Shown one piece after another: positions 26,602 to 34,907 of a DNA stretch of 64,000 nucleotides. The stretch is from Allostella vacuolata (GTDB taxonomy: Bacteria > Pseudomonadota > Alphaproteobacteria > ATCC43930 > Allostellaceae), in the NCBI GenBank assembly GCA_006739055.1, contig AP019702.1, forward strand, positions 5,295,388 to 5,359,387, written 5' to 3'. The notes beneath the pieces are model-generated. The model did not search any database. It was not told where the DNA came from and was given only the letters and a program-made list of their open reading frames with translations. Numbering within the stretch: the stretch's first letter is position 1; each line of letters starts with the position of its first letter. A program made the translations under genes and the position numbers.

Positions 26602-28032
26602 ATGGCATTCAAGGAATACGACCAGTACGACGCGCTGGGCCTGGCGGCCCTGGTCCGCGACCGCAAGGTGTCGGCCGCCGAGGTGCTGGAAGCGGCGATC
26701 GCCCGGATCGAGGCCCTCGACGGCAAGCTGAACGCCGTCGTCCATCGCCAGTTCGACCGCGCCCGGCGCGAGGTCTCGCTCGGCCTGCCGCAGGGGCCGT
26801 TCCATGGCGTGCCGTTCCTGCTGAAGGACCTCTACGCGCTGGACGCCGGCGAGCCGAGCGGCAACGGCAGCCGGCTCTATGACGGTTTCCTGGCCGACCA
26901 CAATTCCGAGATCGTCACCCGCTTCCGCAATTCCGGGCTGGCCGTGCTGGGTCGCAGCAACTCACCCGAATTCGGCCTGGTGCCGACCACCGAGCCCCGC
27001 CGCTTCGGCCCGACCCGCAACCCATGGAACCTGGATCGCTCCGCCGGAGGGTCGAGCGGCGGCGGGGCCGCCGCCGTTGCCGCGCGGATGGTGCCGATCG
27101 CGCACGCGACCGATGGCGGCGGATCGATCCGCATTCCGGCATCGGCCTGCGGCCTAGTCGGGCTGAAGCCGACCCGGGCGCGTTGCCCGATGGGCCCGGA
27201 CGTCGGCGAGGGGTGGAACGGGCTGTCGGCCGGGCTGGTGGTCAGCCGCAGCGTCCGCGACACCGCCGCCGCCCTCGACGCGGTCGAGGGGCCGGCGGTG
27301 GGCGACCCCTATGCCTGCCCGCCCAAGGCCCGACCCTTCCTGGCCGAGGTCGGCGCCGCCCCCGGCCGCCTGCGCATCGCGCTGTCGACCGCGGCACCGG
27401 CCGGGGTGACCGTCGATCCCGACTGCCTCGCCGCCGTGCACGACCAGGCGCGGCTCTGCGCCGAGCTGGGCCACGTGGTGGAGGAAGCCGAGCCGCCGAT
27501 CGACCATGAGGCGCTGTGGGAGGCGTTCGCCGTCATCGTCGCCTCCAACGTCGCCAGCACCGTCAACTTCCGCGAGGCGGCGCTCGGCCGCCGCGCCCGG
27601 CCGGACGAGCTGGAGCAGGCGACCTGGGCCTTCTGCGAAATGGGGCGGAGCAAGGTGAGCGGAGCCGACTATGCCCGCGCCGTCCTCATCATCCATTCCC
27701 TGGGCCGGCGCCTCGGCAGCTTCCTGGAGCGGTACGACGTGATGCTGACCCCCACGCTCGGCAAGCCGCCCGTCCGGCTGGGGGAGATCGACATGATGGA
27801 CATGGACCAGGAGCGCTACCGCGATCATCTGCGCGCCTATATCCCCTTCACCCCGGTCGAGAACGCGGCCGGGCTGCCGGCCATCTCGCTGCCGCTCGCC
27901 TGGAACGCCGAAGGGCTGCCGATCGGCGTCCATTTCGTCGGCCGCTATGGCGACGAGGCGACCCTGCTGCGCCTGGCGGGCCAGCTGGAGCAGGCCCGGC
28001 CCTGGGAAGGCCGGCGGCCGCCGATCTCCTGA
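26602..28032 (+). CDS. amidase (amidase-signature family)
   Basis: A 476-residue amidase-signature enzyme. The Ser-cisSer-Lys triad is visible: lysine in '[13 protein letters not shown]' (about residue 76), cis-serine in '[15 protein letters not shown]', and nucleophilic serine in '[16 protein letters not shown]'. The family hydrolyses amides including fatty amides, mandelamide-type or carbamate substrates. The motif does not reveal which. GatA is unlikely, as no gatB or gatC is adjacent. The 3' end overlaps the convergent asd gene by 88 bases. Confidence 0.93.
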   Translation: MAFKEYDQYDALGLAALVRDRKVSAAEVLEAAIARIEALDGKLNAVVHRQFDRARREVSLGLPQGPFHGVPFLLKDLYALDAGEPSGNGSRLYDGFLADHNSEIVTRFRNSGLAVLGRSNSPEFGLVPTTEPRRFGPTRNPWNLDRSAGGSSGGGAAAVAARMVPIAHATDGGGSIRIPASACGLVGLKPTRARCPMGPDVGEGWNGLSAGLVVSRSVRDTAAALDAVEGPAVGDPYACPPKARPFLAEVGAAPGRLRIALSTAAPAGVTVDPDCLAAVHDQARLCAELGHVVEEAEPPIDHEALWEAFAVIVASNVASTVNFREAALGRRARPDELEQATWAFCEMGRSKVSGADYARAVLIIHSLGRRLGSFLERYDVMLTPTLGKPPVRLGEIDMMDMDQERYRDHLRAYIPFTPVENAAGLPAISLPLAWNAEGLPIGVHFVGRYGDEATLLRLAGQLEQARPWEGRRPPIS

Positions 28033-29117
28033 CCGGCGGCCGCGGCCGGCTGCGGCAGCAGCCGTTCGGCGATCTGGACGGCGTTCAGCGCCGCCCCCTT
28101 CAGCAGCTGGTCGCCCGCCACGAACAGCATGAGCGAGCGGCCCGACGGGTCGCTCGCGTCGTGGCGGATGCGGCCCACCAGCACGTCGCCCTGGCCCGAC
28201 GCCTCGCGCGGCATCGGGAAGCGGTTGCCCGCGACATCATCGACCAGCCTGACGCCGGGCGCCGCCGCCAGGGCCGCCCGGGCCTCGTCCAGGCCGACGG
28301 GCCGCTCGAACTCCACGGTCATCGCGATCGAATGGGCGCGCAGCACCGGCACCCGGACGCAGGTGATGCCGATCCGCAGGTCCGGCTCGCCCAGGATCTT
28401 GCGCAGTTCCTGCATCACCTTCGCCTCCTCGCCGTTGCTGCCGGTCGCGGGGTCGACGGCGGTGTCGTGGCTGAAGAGGTTGAACGCGTAGGGATGGGCC
28501 AGGACGGTGTTGGCATAGTGCCGGCCCTCCAGGTAGGCGGCCGTCGAGGCGCGCAGCTCCTCCATCGCCGCCGCACCCGCCCCGGAGGCGGCCTGGTAGG
28601 TGGATGCCATCACCCGTCGGACCGGGCTCAGCCGGTGCAGCGGCCATAGCGGCACGGCGGCAATGATGGCCACGCAGTTCGGGTTGGCGATGATGCCGCG
28701 ATGGCCCTCGGACGCGCCGGCATTCACCTCCGGCACCACCAGCGGCACGCCCGCATCCATGCGGAAGGCCGAGGAGTTGTCCACCACCACGGCACCCGCC
28801 GCCGCCGCGATCGGCGCGAAGTGCCGGGAGATGCCGCTGCCGGCCGAGAACAGGGCGAGATCGATCCCGGCGAAGCTGCCTTCGTCCAGCGGCTCGACCG
28901 CCAGGGTCTGGTCGCGGAAGAGCACCGTCCGGCCGGCCGAGCGGGGCGAGGCCAGCAGGCGCAGGCGGGACAGCGGGAAGCCGCGATCCTCCAGGCAGGC
29001 GATCAGCTCGACGCCGACGGCGCCGGTGGCGCCGACGATGGCGACGGCAGGGCTGGCGGGAAGGCGCCGGTGGCTCGACCCTTCGGCCGCCGCGGCGAAA
29101 TGCTGGTCCGGACTCAT
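27945..29117 (-). CDS. asd: aspartate-semialdehyde dehydrogenase
   Basis: The 390-residue enzyme reduces aspartyl phosphate to aspartate semialdehyde in the lysine/threonine/methionine/diaminopimelate pathway. It has the NADP-binding 'VAIVGATGAVGVELIACLEDRGFP', the catalytic cysteine in 'IIANPNCVAII' and 'STYQAASGAGAAAMEEL', closer to the plant/cyanobacterial subgroup than to the usual 'NPNCST' form. The start at 29117 lies nine bases after AGAGG; an ATG at 29126 is adjacent to it and less suitable. Residues after about 355 (past 'LNAVQIAERLLPQ') are an unusual Arg/Ser/Ala tail overlapping the amidase gene. A promoter, leader ORF and hairpins lie upstream. Confidence 0.93.
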   Translation of the reverse strand: MSPDQHFAAAAEGSSHRRLPASPAVAIVGATGAVGVELIACLEDRGFPLSRLRLLASPRSAGRTVLFRDQTLAVEPLDEGSFAGIDLALFSAGSGISRHFAPIAAAAGAVVVDNSSAFRMDAGVPLVVPEVNAGASEGHRGIIANPNCVAIIAAVPLWPLHRLSPVRRVMASTYQAASGAGAAAMEELRASTAAYLEGRHYANTVLAHPYAFNLFSHDTAVDPATGSNGEEAKVMQELRKILGEPDLRIGITCVRVPVLRAHSIAMTVEFERPVGLDEARAALAAAPGVRLVDDVAGNRFPMPREASGQGDVLVGRIRHDASDPSGRSLMLFVAGDQLLKGAALNAVQIAERLLPQPAAAAGQEIGGRRPSQGRACSSWPARRSRVASSP

Positions 29118-29171
29118 GCTCCTCATCCTCTCGTTCGGGCATGGAGCCGGCGGAGGGAGGGCCCGGAAACA

Positions 29172-29268
29172 CCGAAGGGCCCCACCATTCCGGCGGGGCC
29201 CTTCGGTTTCCTGCTATGTCGCCTTACGTCAGCGCACGCGCAACCGAAGCCGCCCCGCGGAGGGCTTC
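29172..29268 (-). promoter_or_regulatory. probable transcription attenuator in the asd leader
   Basis: In transcription order (minus strand), arm 1 is GAAGCC (29268-29263) and arm 2 is GGCTTCGGTT (29252-29242 region). Arm 3 is AACCGAAGGGCCCC (29208-29195) and arm 4 is GGGGCCCTTCGG (29183-29172). Arms 1 and 2 pair over 6 bp. Arms 2 and 3 pair over 8 bp (CTTCGGTT/AACCGAAG). Arms 3 and 4 form a 12-bp stem ahead of a short TGTTT run. The pairings are mutually exclusive, as in amino-acid attenuators. Arm 1 overlaps codons 13-14 of the leader ORF. The weak T-run is the main doubt. Confidence 0.55.
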
Positions 29269-29306
29269 ATGGTGGTGGCGGTGCGCTTGAGCGTCTGGGC
29301 GAACAT
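29229..29306 (-). CDS. putative 25-residue leader peptide of asd
   Basis: The frame starts at the ATG at 29306, only about ten bases after the -10 element, so the mRNA would be leaderless or nearly so. Codons 5-14 read TLKRTATTMK, rich in Thr, Lys and Met, which are end products of the aspartate pathway that asd serves. The stop at 29229-29231 lies between arm 2 and arm 3 of the hairpin system. The remainder is basic ('GRLRLRVR'). Function as a regulatory leader is inferred from composition, position and structure. No homologue is recognised. Confidence 0.5.
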   Translation of the reverse strand: MFAQTLKRTATTMKPSAGRLRLRVR

Positions 29307-29315
29307 GCGGGCCGG

Positions 29316-29345
29316 AAGATAGGAACCCGCTCGGCCCGCTGTCAA
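29316..29345 (-). promoter_or_regulatory. sigma-70-type promoter for the asd leader
   Basis: On the minus strand a perfect TTGACA (29345-29340) and TATCTT (29321-29316) are separated by 18 bases. Transcription would begin at about 29309-29306, at or just before the ATG of the leader ORF. It is the best consensus promoter I found in the window. Confidence 0.65.
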
Positions 29346-29438
29346 TGCGCAAAGGGCTGCGATGCGCAGAGGGCGGGCTTGCACGCGGCCGGCAAGGCGC
29401 GCCTATGATGACGGGCCAATGACAATCGGAGGAACCCC

Positions 29439-29627
29439 ATGACCTACCGAATCCATGCAGCCGACGCGACGGGGGCCGTCGGCCTCGAACGCGCCAACGC
29501 CGTCGCCGCCCTGAAGAAGGCCCGCGAGCTCGAGGCCGCCAGCTACCGCAACGTGCGGGTCATCGACCCCGAGGGCCACGAGCACGACGTCGAGGAGTTC
29601 GCCCAGTCGGTAGCCAAGCCGTCCTAG
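29439..29627 (+). CDS. small soluble protein of unknown function
   Basis: A 62-residue protein, 'MTYRIHAADATGAVGLERAN' onward, with a predicted helix 'AVAALKKARELEAASYRNV' followed by a beta-like 'VRVIDPEGHEHDVEEFAQ'. A strong ribosome site, GGAGGAACCCC, precedes the ATG. This makes it a credible gene despite its size. I do not recognise a named family. Similar short 'RV.D..G....V.EF' proteins occur in alphaproteobacteria as hypothetical proteins. It is followed 17 bases later by the phosphatase gene and may be co-transcribed. Confidence 0.7.
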   Translation: MTYRIHAADATGAVGLERANAVAALKKARELEAASYRNVRVIDPEGHEHDVEEFAQSVAKPS

Positions 29628-29644
29628 GGCCACTGCCCCGCGGC

Positions 29645-30313
29645 ATGGTCAAGGGACCGACTCGACGCGCCCTGCTGGCGGCGGCGATCGGCCTGGGTCT
29701 CGCGGCGGGCCAGCCGTTGCAGGCGGCCGGGCGCCTCCGGGCGCTCGGCGCCGATGAGCCGGCCGGCGCGGCCCTGATCGAGCGGCTGCGCCAGGGCGGG
29801 CTCGTCCTCTTCTTCCGCCATGCCGATACAAGAGGGATGCCCTGCGACCGGACCTTCCGGCTCGGCGACCGGGACGGCCAGCGCAACCTGTCGGAGGCCG
29901 GGCGGGAGCAGGCGCGCCGGATCGGCCAGGCCATGCGGCAGATGCGGATACCCTTTGCCCGGCCAGTTCTGGCCGGGCCGGTGTTCCGGGCGCGCGACAC
30001 GGCCGAAATCGCATTCGGCGTCGACCGGGTGGCGGTGACCGACGCGCTGCTGGCCGACGATTATGCGGGCGGCCGCCTGGAGGAGGTGCTGGACGGGCAT
30101 CGGCGGCTGTTCGCCGAGGCGCCGCCGCCCGGCACCAACCGGGTCCTGGTCGGCCACCGCACGCCGGCGATCATGGTCCTGGGCCCCGCCGTCGGCGGCG
30201 ATGCCCTGCCGGAAGGGGCCGCGATCGTCCTGGAGCCGGCCGGCGACCGGCCGGGGATACTGGGCATCCTGGCGGCCGCCCCCGTCGCCGGGGGCGGCTT
30301 CCATGGGTGTTGA
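29645..30313 (+). CDS. exported histidine phosphatase family protein
   Basis: A 222-residue protein with a twin-arginine-like N terminus ('TRRALLAAAIGLGLAAGQPLQA') and a histidine-phosphatase fold. 'GGLVLFFRHADTRG' is the variant RHG motif, with the catalytic histidine kept and Gly replaced by Ala. 'NLSEAGREQARRIGQAM' is the helix after it, and 'VLVGHRTPAIMVLG' holds the second catalytic histidine. 'GPVFRARDTAEIAFG' supplies the expected arginine. It probably acts in the periplasm on an unknown phosphate ester. The ribosome site is weak. A 17-bp tandem repeat starts within the last codons. Confidence 0.85.
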   Translation: MVKGPTRRALLAAAIGLGLAAGQPLQAAGRLRALGADEPAGAALIERLRQGGLVLFFRHADTRGMPCDRTFRLGDRDGQRNLSEAGREQARRIGQAMRQMRIPFARPVLAGPVFRARDTAEIAFGVDRVAVTDALLADDYAGGRLEEVLDGHRRLFAEAPPPGTNRVLVGHRTPAIMVLGPAVGGDALPEGAAIVLEPAGDRPGILGILAAAPVAGGGFHGC

Positions 30314-30356
30314 GCAGCCGGGGGTGTTGAACAGCCGGGGGCGTTGAGCAGCCGGC
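30306..30356. repeat. three tandem copies of a 17-bp unit
   Basis: Units GGTGTTGAGCAGCCGGG (30306-30322), GGTGTTGAACAGCCGGG (30323-30339) and GGCGTTGAGCAGCCGGC (30340-30356) are contiguous. They lie between the phosphatase stop codon and the end of gltB (convergent genes), starting inside the former. The repeat can vary by slippage and may have replaced a terminator. No spacer structure, so not CRISPR. Confidence 0.85.
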
Positions 30357-30362
30357 AGCCGA

Positions 30363-33300
30363 TCAGTCGCCGACGGCCAGGGCCTCCGGGCGCTGGAACG
30401 GATGCGGCAGCATGGCCACCACCTCCTTCGGCACGACCTGCCAGAAGTGGCCGACCTCGGCCTCCCAGTCGTTCAGGAGCTGGGCCGCGAAGCGGGACTG
30501 CGTCTCGCGGACATGCTCGGCCACCAGGTCGCGCAGCGCTTCGTCCCAGTAGGGCATCTCGACCCGTCCCCATAGCAGGGTGTCGGGGTTGACGGTGACG
30601 GGGAAGCGGCCGGCCCGATCGTAGACGAAGGCCATGCCCCCGGTCATGCCGGCCCCGAAATTGTCGCCGACCGGGCCCAGCACGACGCAGGTGCCGGCCG
30701 TCATGTACTCGCAGCCGTTCGACCCGCAGCCCTCGACCACCGCCACCGCGCCGGAGTTGCGCACCGCGAAGCGCTCGCCCGCCTGCCCCGCCGCGAACAG
30801 CCGCCCGGCGGTGGCGCCGTAGAGCACCGTGTTGCCGATGATGGTGTTCTCGTTGGTGACGAGCGGGCTCGCCGTCATCGGCCGCAGCACGATCGTGCCG
30901 CCCGACAGCCCCTTGCCGACATAGTCGTTGGCGTCGCCGAACACCTCCAGCTTCAGCCCCTGCACCGCGAAGGCGCCGAGCGACTGCCCGGCCGAGCCGC
31001 GCAGGCGCACGGTGATGTGCCCCGGCTGCAGCCCGGTCATGCCGAAGCGCCGCGTCACCATCGACGACAGGCGGGTACCGACCGCGCGCTGCGTGTTGCG
31101 GGTGTTGTAGGTGAGCTGCATCTTCTCGCCGGCATCGAACAGCGCCTGCGCGTCGCGCAGCATCTGGGCGTCGAGCGTGTCCGGCACCTCGTTGCGGCCC
31201 TCCAGCGTGCAGTAGCGCGCGTTGCCGCCCGGATCGGGCTCGACCAGGATCGGGTTGAGGTCGAGGTCGTCGAGGTCGGCGCTGCCGCGGCTGACCTGGG
31301 CCAGCAGTTCGGTGCGGCCGATCACCTCTTCCAGCGAGCGGGCACCGAGGCTGGCCAGGATCTCGCGCACTTCCTCGGCGACGAAGCTGAACAGGTTGAC
31401 GACCTTCTCGGGCGTGCCCTCGAACTTGGCGCGCAGCGCCTCGTCCTGCGAGCAGATCCCGACCGGGCAGGTGTTGGAATGGCACTGCCGCACCAGGATG
31501 CAGCCCATCGCCACCAGCGAGGCGGTGCCGAGGCCATACTCTTCCGCCCCCAGGATCGCCGCCATGACCACGTCGCGGCCGGTCTTGATGCCGCCGTCGA
31601 CGCGCAGCCGCACCCGGTGGCGCAGCCGGTTCAGGACCAGGACCTGATGGGCCTCGGTCAGGCCCATCTCCCACGGCATGCCCGCATACTTGATGCTGGA
31701 TTGCGGGCTGGCGCCGGTGCCGCCGGAATGGCCGGAGATGAGGATCACGTCGGCCTTGGCCTTGGCGACGCCGGCCGCGATGGTGCCGATGCCGGAGCGC
31801 GAGACCAGCTTCACGCAGACCTTGGCGTCGGGGTTGATCTGCTTCAGGTCGTAGATGAGCTGCGCCAGGTCCTCGATCGAATAGATGTCGTGGTGCGGCG
31901 GCGGCGAGATCAGGCTGACGCCGGCCGTCGAATGCCGCAGCCGGGCGATCATCGACGACACCTTGAAGCCGGGCAGCTGGCCGCCCTCGCCGGGCTTGGC
32001 GCCTTGCGCGACCTTGATCTCGATCTCGCGGCAATTGTTGAGATACTCGGCGGTGACGCCGAAGCGGCCGGACGCGATCTGCTTGATCGCCGAGGAGGCG
32101 TTGTCGCCGTTGGCGCGCGGCTTGTAGCGCGCCGGGTCCTCGCCGCCCTCGCCCGAATCGGACTTGGCGCCGATCCGGTTCATGGCGATCGACAGCGTCT
32201 CGTGCGCCTCGGGGCTGAGGGCGCCGAGGGAGATGCCCGGCGCGACCAGCCGCTTGCGGATCTCGGTGATCGAGGCGACCTCGTCGACCGAGACCGCCGG
32301 CCGCCGGGACCGGAAGTCCAGCAGGTCGCGCAGCGTCACCGGCGCCATCCGCCGCACGCCCTCGGTGTAGCGCCGGTAGGTGGCGTAGGAATCGTTGGCG
32401 CAGGCCTGCTGCAGGGTGTGGATCAGCGTGCCGTCGAAGGCGTGGGCGTCGCCATTGCCGCGCACCCGGTAGAAGCCGCCGACCGGCAGGGCGACGAAGT
32501 CCTCGTCGAACGCCCGGGCGTGGATCCGCAGCGCCCGGTGCTGCAGGCCGGTCAGGCCGATGCCGGAGATGCGCGAGGTCATGCCCGGGAAGTACTCGCC
32601 GACCAGGGTGCGCGACAGGCCGACCGCCTCGAAGTTGTAGCCGCCACGGTAGGAGCTGATGACCGAGATGCCCATCTTGGACATGATCTTCAGCAGGCCC
32701 TGGTCGACCGCCTCCTTGTAGCGGCGCAGGCACGCCTCCAGCGGCGCGTCGCCGAGCAGGCCGCGGCGATGGCGCTCGGCGATCGTCTCCTGCGCCAGAT
32801 AGGCGTTGACGGTGGTGGCGCCGACGCCGATCAGCACCGCAAAGTAGTGCACGTCCAGGCACTCGGCCGAGCGGACGTTGATCGAGGTAAAGGTGCGCAG
32901 CTGCTGGCGCACGAGGTAGGAATGCACGGCACCCGCGGCCAGGATCATCGGCACCGGCGCCCGGCCGACCCCGACTGCCTTGTCCGACAGCACGACGTGG
33001 CTGCAGCCGCCCCGCACCGCATCCTCCGCCTCCTGGCGGATGCGGCCGATGGCGTCGCGCAGGGCGTGCTCGCCCGCGACGTCGAAGGTGCAGTCGATCT
33101 CGACTGCCGTGTCGCCCATGTGGGCGCGCATGGCGTCGAACTCCGCGTTCAGCAGCACCGGCGAATCGAGCTGCAGCAGGCGCAGCTGGGTCTCGTCCTG
33201 GTCCAGGACGTTGCCGAGGTTGCCGAGCCGGGTGGTCAGCGTCATCACCCGCCGCTCGCGCAGCGAATCGATCGGCGGGTTGGTGACCTGGCTGAAGTTC

Positions 33301-34907
33301 TGCCGGAAGAAATGGTGCAGGCCGCGATAGCGCTCGGACAGGACGGCCAGCGCGGCGTCGTCGCCCATCGAGCCGACCGCCTCCTTGCCCTCCTCGGCCA
33401 TCGGCTGGAGCAGCAGCTCGACATCCTCCAGCGACCACCCGACCGCGACCTGACGGCGGCGCAGCTCCTCGCGGTCGAACTCCACCGTCTCGACCGTGCC
33501 CTTGCGGATCAGCTGGTCGATGACCGTGATGTTCTTGACCCAGGAGGAGAAGGGCAGCGAGGCCGCCAGCGTCTCCTTGATCTCGCGGTCGCGGTAGAGC
33601 CGGCCTTCCTGCAGGTCGACGGCGATCATCTGGCCGGGGCCGACCCGGCCCTTGGCGACGACGGTGGCCTCGTCCACCCGGACCATGCCGGTCTCCGAGC
33701 CGACGACCAGCAGCCCGTCGCCGGTGACCGTGTAGCGCATCGGGCGCAGGCCGTTGCGGTCCATCCCGCCGATCACCCAGCGCCCGTCGGTGGCGGCGAG
33801 CGCGGCCGGCCCGTCCCACGGCTCCATCACCGAGTTGCAGTAGCTGTACATGTCCTGGAGCGCGGTCGGCATGCCCTTGTGGCCGACCCAGGCCTCCGGC
33901 ACCAGGAGCGTCTTCACCATGGGCGCGCTGCGCCCGCCGCGCACCAGCACCTCGAAGACGTTGTCGAGCGCGGCCGAGTCCGAGCCGCCCGACTGGATGA
34001 CCGGCTTCACGTCGTGCATGAAATCGCCGAAGGCCTCGGCGCTCATGCGCGTCTCGTGGCTCTTCATCCAGTTGATGTTGCCGCGCAGGGTGTTGATCTC
34101 GCCATTGTGGGCCAGCATCCGGAAGGGCTGGGCCAGTGGCCAGGTCGGGAAGGTATTGGTCGAGTAGCGCTGGTGGTAGATGGCGAAGCTCGACACGAAG
34201 CGCTCGTCGAGCAGGTCCGGGTAGAAGGACGTCAGCTGCTCGGCCAGGAACATGCCCTTGTAGATGATCGACCGGCCGCTCAGCGAGCAGATGTAGAAGT
34301 CCTTGATCTGGTCGGCGATCACCCGCTTCTCGATGCGCCGGCGGATGACGTAGAGATCGCGCTCGAACTGGTCGGGGGCCGACCGGCAGGCGTTGGCGAT
34401 CATGATCTGCTCGATCTCGGGCCGGGTCGCGTTCGCCTTGTCGCCGATGATGTCGATGTTCACCGGCACCTGGCGCCAGCCATAGATCGAGTAGCCGAAG
34501 TTCAGGATCTCGGTCTCGACGATCGACCGGCAGCGCTCCTGCCCGTCGAGGTCGGTGCGCGGCAGGAACACCATGCCGACGGCGAGCCCGCCCGCGCCCG
34601 GCTCGTGGCCGGTGCGGCGGATATGCTCCAGGAAGAAATCGTGCGGGATCTGCACGTGGATACCGGCGCCGTCGCCGGTCTTGCCGTCGGCATCGACCGC
34701 GCCGCGGTGCCAGATCGACTTCAGGGCGCCGATCGCCGCCTCGACGACCGAGCGCCGCGGCTTGCCGTCGATGGCGCAGATCAGGCCGACGCCGCAGGCG
34801 TCATGCTCCTCGGCCGGGTCGTACATGCCGTCGCGCGCGAGGCGCACGGCCTCGCGGCGATAGTACTGGACGAACTCGGCGCCGGATTGCTGGTCGAAGC
34901 TGGTCAT
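30363..34907 (-). CDS. gltB: glutamate synthase (NADPH) large subunit
   Basis: The 1514-residue large subunit converts glutamine and 2-oxoglutarate to glutamate with GltD. The start gives a 37-residue propeptide before the catalytic cysteine C38 in 'EEHDACGVGLICAIDGK', which becomes the mature N terminus in the family. The glutaminase domain reaches about residue 430. It is followed by the central and FMN-binding synthase domains with the [3Fe-4S] cysteines in 'RQCHSNTCPVGICSQD'. The C-terminal GXGXG beta-helix domain includes 'GDNFGAGMTGGMAFVYD'. Its ATG overlaps the stop of the DUF29 gene upstream, an unusual arrangement. Confidence 0.97.
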   Translation of the reverse strand: MTSFDQQSGAEFVQYYRREAVRLARDGMYDPAEEHDACGVGLICAIDGKPRRSVVEAAIGALKSIWHRGAVDADGKTGDGAGIHVQIPHDFFLEHIRRTGHEPGAGGLAVGMVFLPRTDLDGQERCRSIVETEILNFGYSIYGWRQVPVNIDIIGDKANATRPEIEQIMIANACRSAPDQFERDLYVIRRRIEKRVIADQIKDFYICSLSGRSIIYKGMFLAEQLTSFYPDLLDERFVSSFAIYHQRYSTNTFPTWPLAQPFRMLAHNGEINTLRGNINWMKSHETRMSAEAFGDFMHDVKPVIQSGGSDSAALDNVFEVLVRGGRSAPMVKTLLVPEAWVGHKGMPTALQDMYSYCNSVMEPWDGPAALAATDGRWVIGGMDRNGLRPMRYTVTGDGLLVVGSETGMVRVDEATVVAKGRVGPGQMIAVDLQEGRLYRDREIKETLAASLPFSSWVKNITVIDQLIRKGTVETVEFDREELRRRQVAVGWSLEDVELLLQPMAEEGKEAVGSMGDDAALAVLSERYRGLHHFFRQNFSQVTNPPIDSLRERRVMTLTTRLGNLGNVLDQDETQLRLLQLDSPVLLNAEFDAMRAHMGDTAVEIDCTFDVAGEHALRDAIGRIRQEAEDAVRGGCSHVVLSDKAVGVGRAPVPMILAAGAVHSYLVRQQLRTFTSINVRSAECLDVHYFAVLIGVGATTVNAYLAQETIAERHRRGLLGDAPLEACLRRYKEAVDQGLLKIMSKMGISVISSYRGGYNFEAVGLSRTLVGEYFPGMTSRISGIGLTGLQHRALRIHARAFDEDFVALPVGGFYRVRGNGDAHAFDGTLIHTLQQACANDSYATYRRYTEGVRRMAPVTLRDLLDFRSRRPAVSVDEVASITEIRKRLVAPGISLGALSPEAHETLSIAMNRIGAKSDSGEGGEDPARYKPRANGDNASSAIKQIASGRFGVTAEYLNNCREIEIKVAQGAKPGEGGQLPGFKVSSMIARLRHSTAGVSLISPPPHHDIYSIEDLAQLIYDLKQINPDAKVCVKLVSRSGIGTIAAGVAKAKADVILISGHSGGTGASPQSSIKYAGMPWEMGLTEAHQVLVLNRLRHRVRLRVDGGIKTGRDVVMAAILGAEEYGLGTASLVAMGCILVRQCHSNTCPVGICSQDEALRAKFEGTPEKVVNLFSFVAEEVREILASLGARSLEEVIGRTELLAQVSRGSADLDDLDLNPILVEPDPGGNARYCTLEGRNEVPDTLDAQMLRDAQALFDAGEKMQLTYNTRNTQRAVGTRLSSMVTRRFGMTGLQPGHITVRLRGSAGQSLGAFAVQGLKLEVFGDANDYVGKGLSGGTIVLRPMTASPLVTNENTIIGNTVLYGATAGRLFAAGQAGERFAVRNSGAVAVVEGCGSNGCEYMTAGTCVVLGPVGDNFGAGMTGGMAFVYDRAGRFPVTVNPDTLLWGRVEMPYWDEALRDLVAEHVRETQSRFAAQLLNDWEAEVGHFWQVVPKEVVAMLPHPFQRPEALAVGD

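Noticed and set aside
26602-28032. GatA subunit of tRNA amidotransferase
   Set aside because: No gatB or gatC is adjacent, and the sequence around the catalytic residues is that of general amidases.
30306-30356. CRISPR-like array
   Set aside because: The three 17-bp units are directly adjacent with no spacers, and no cas genes are present.
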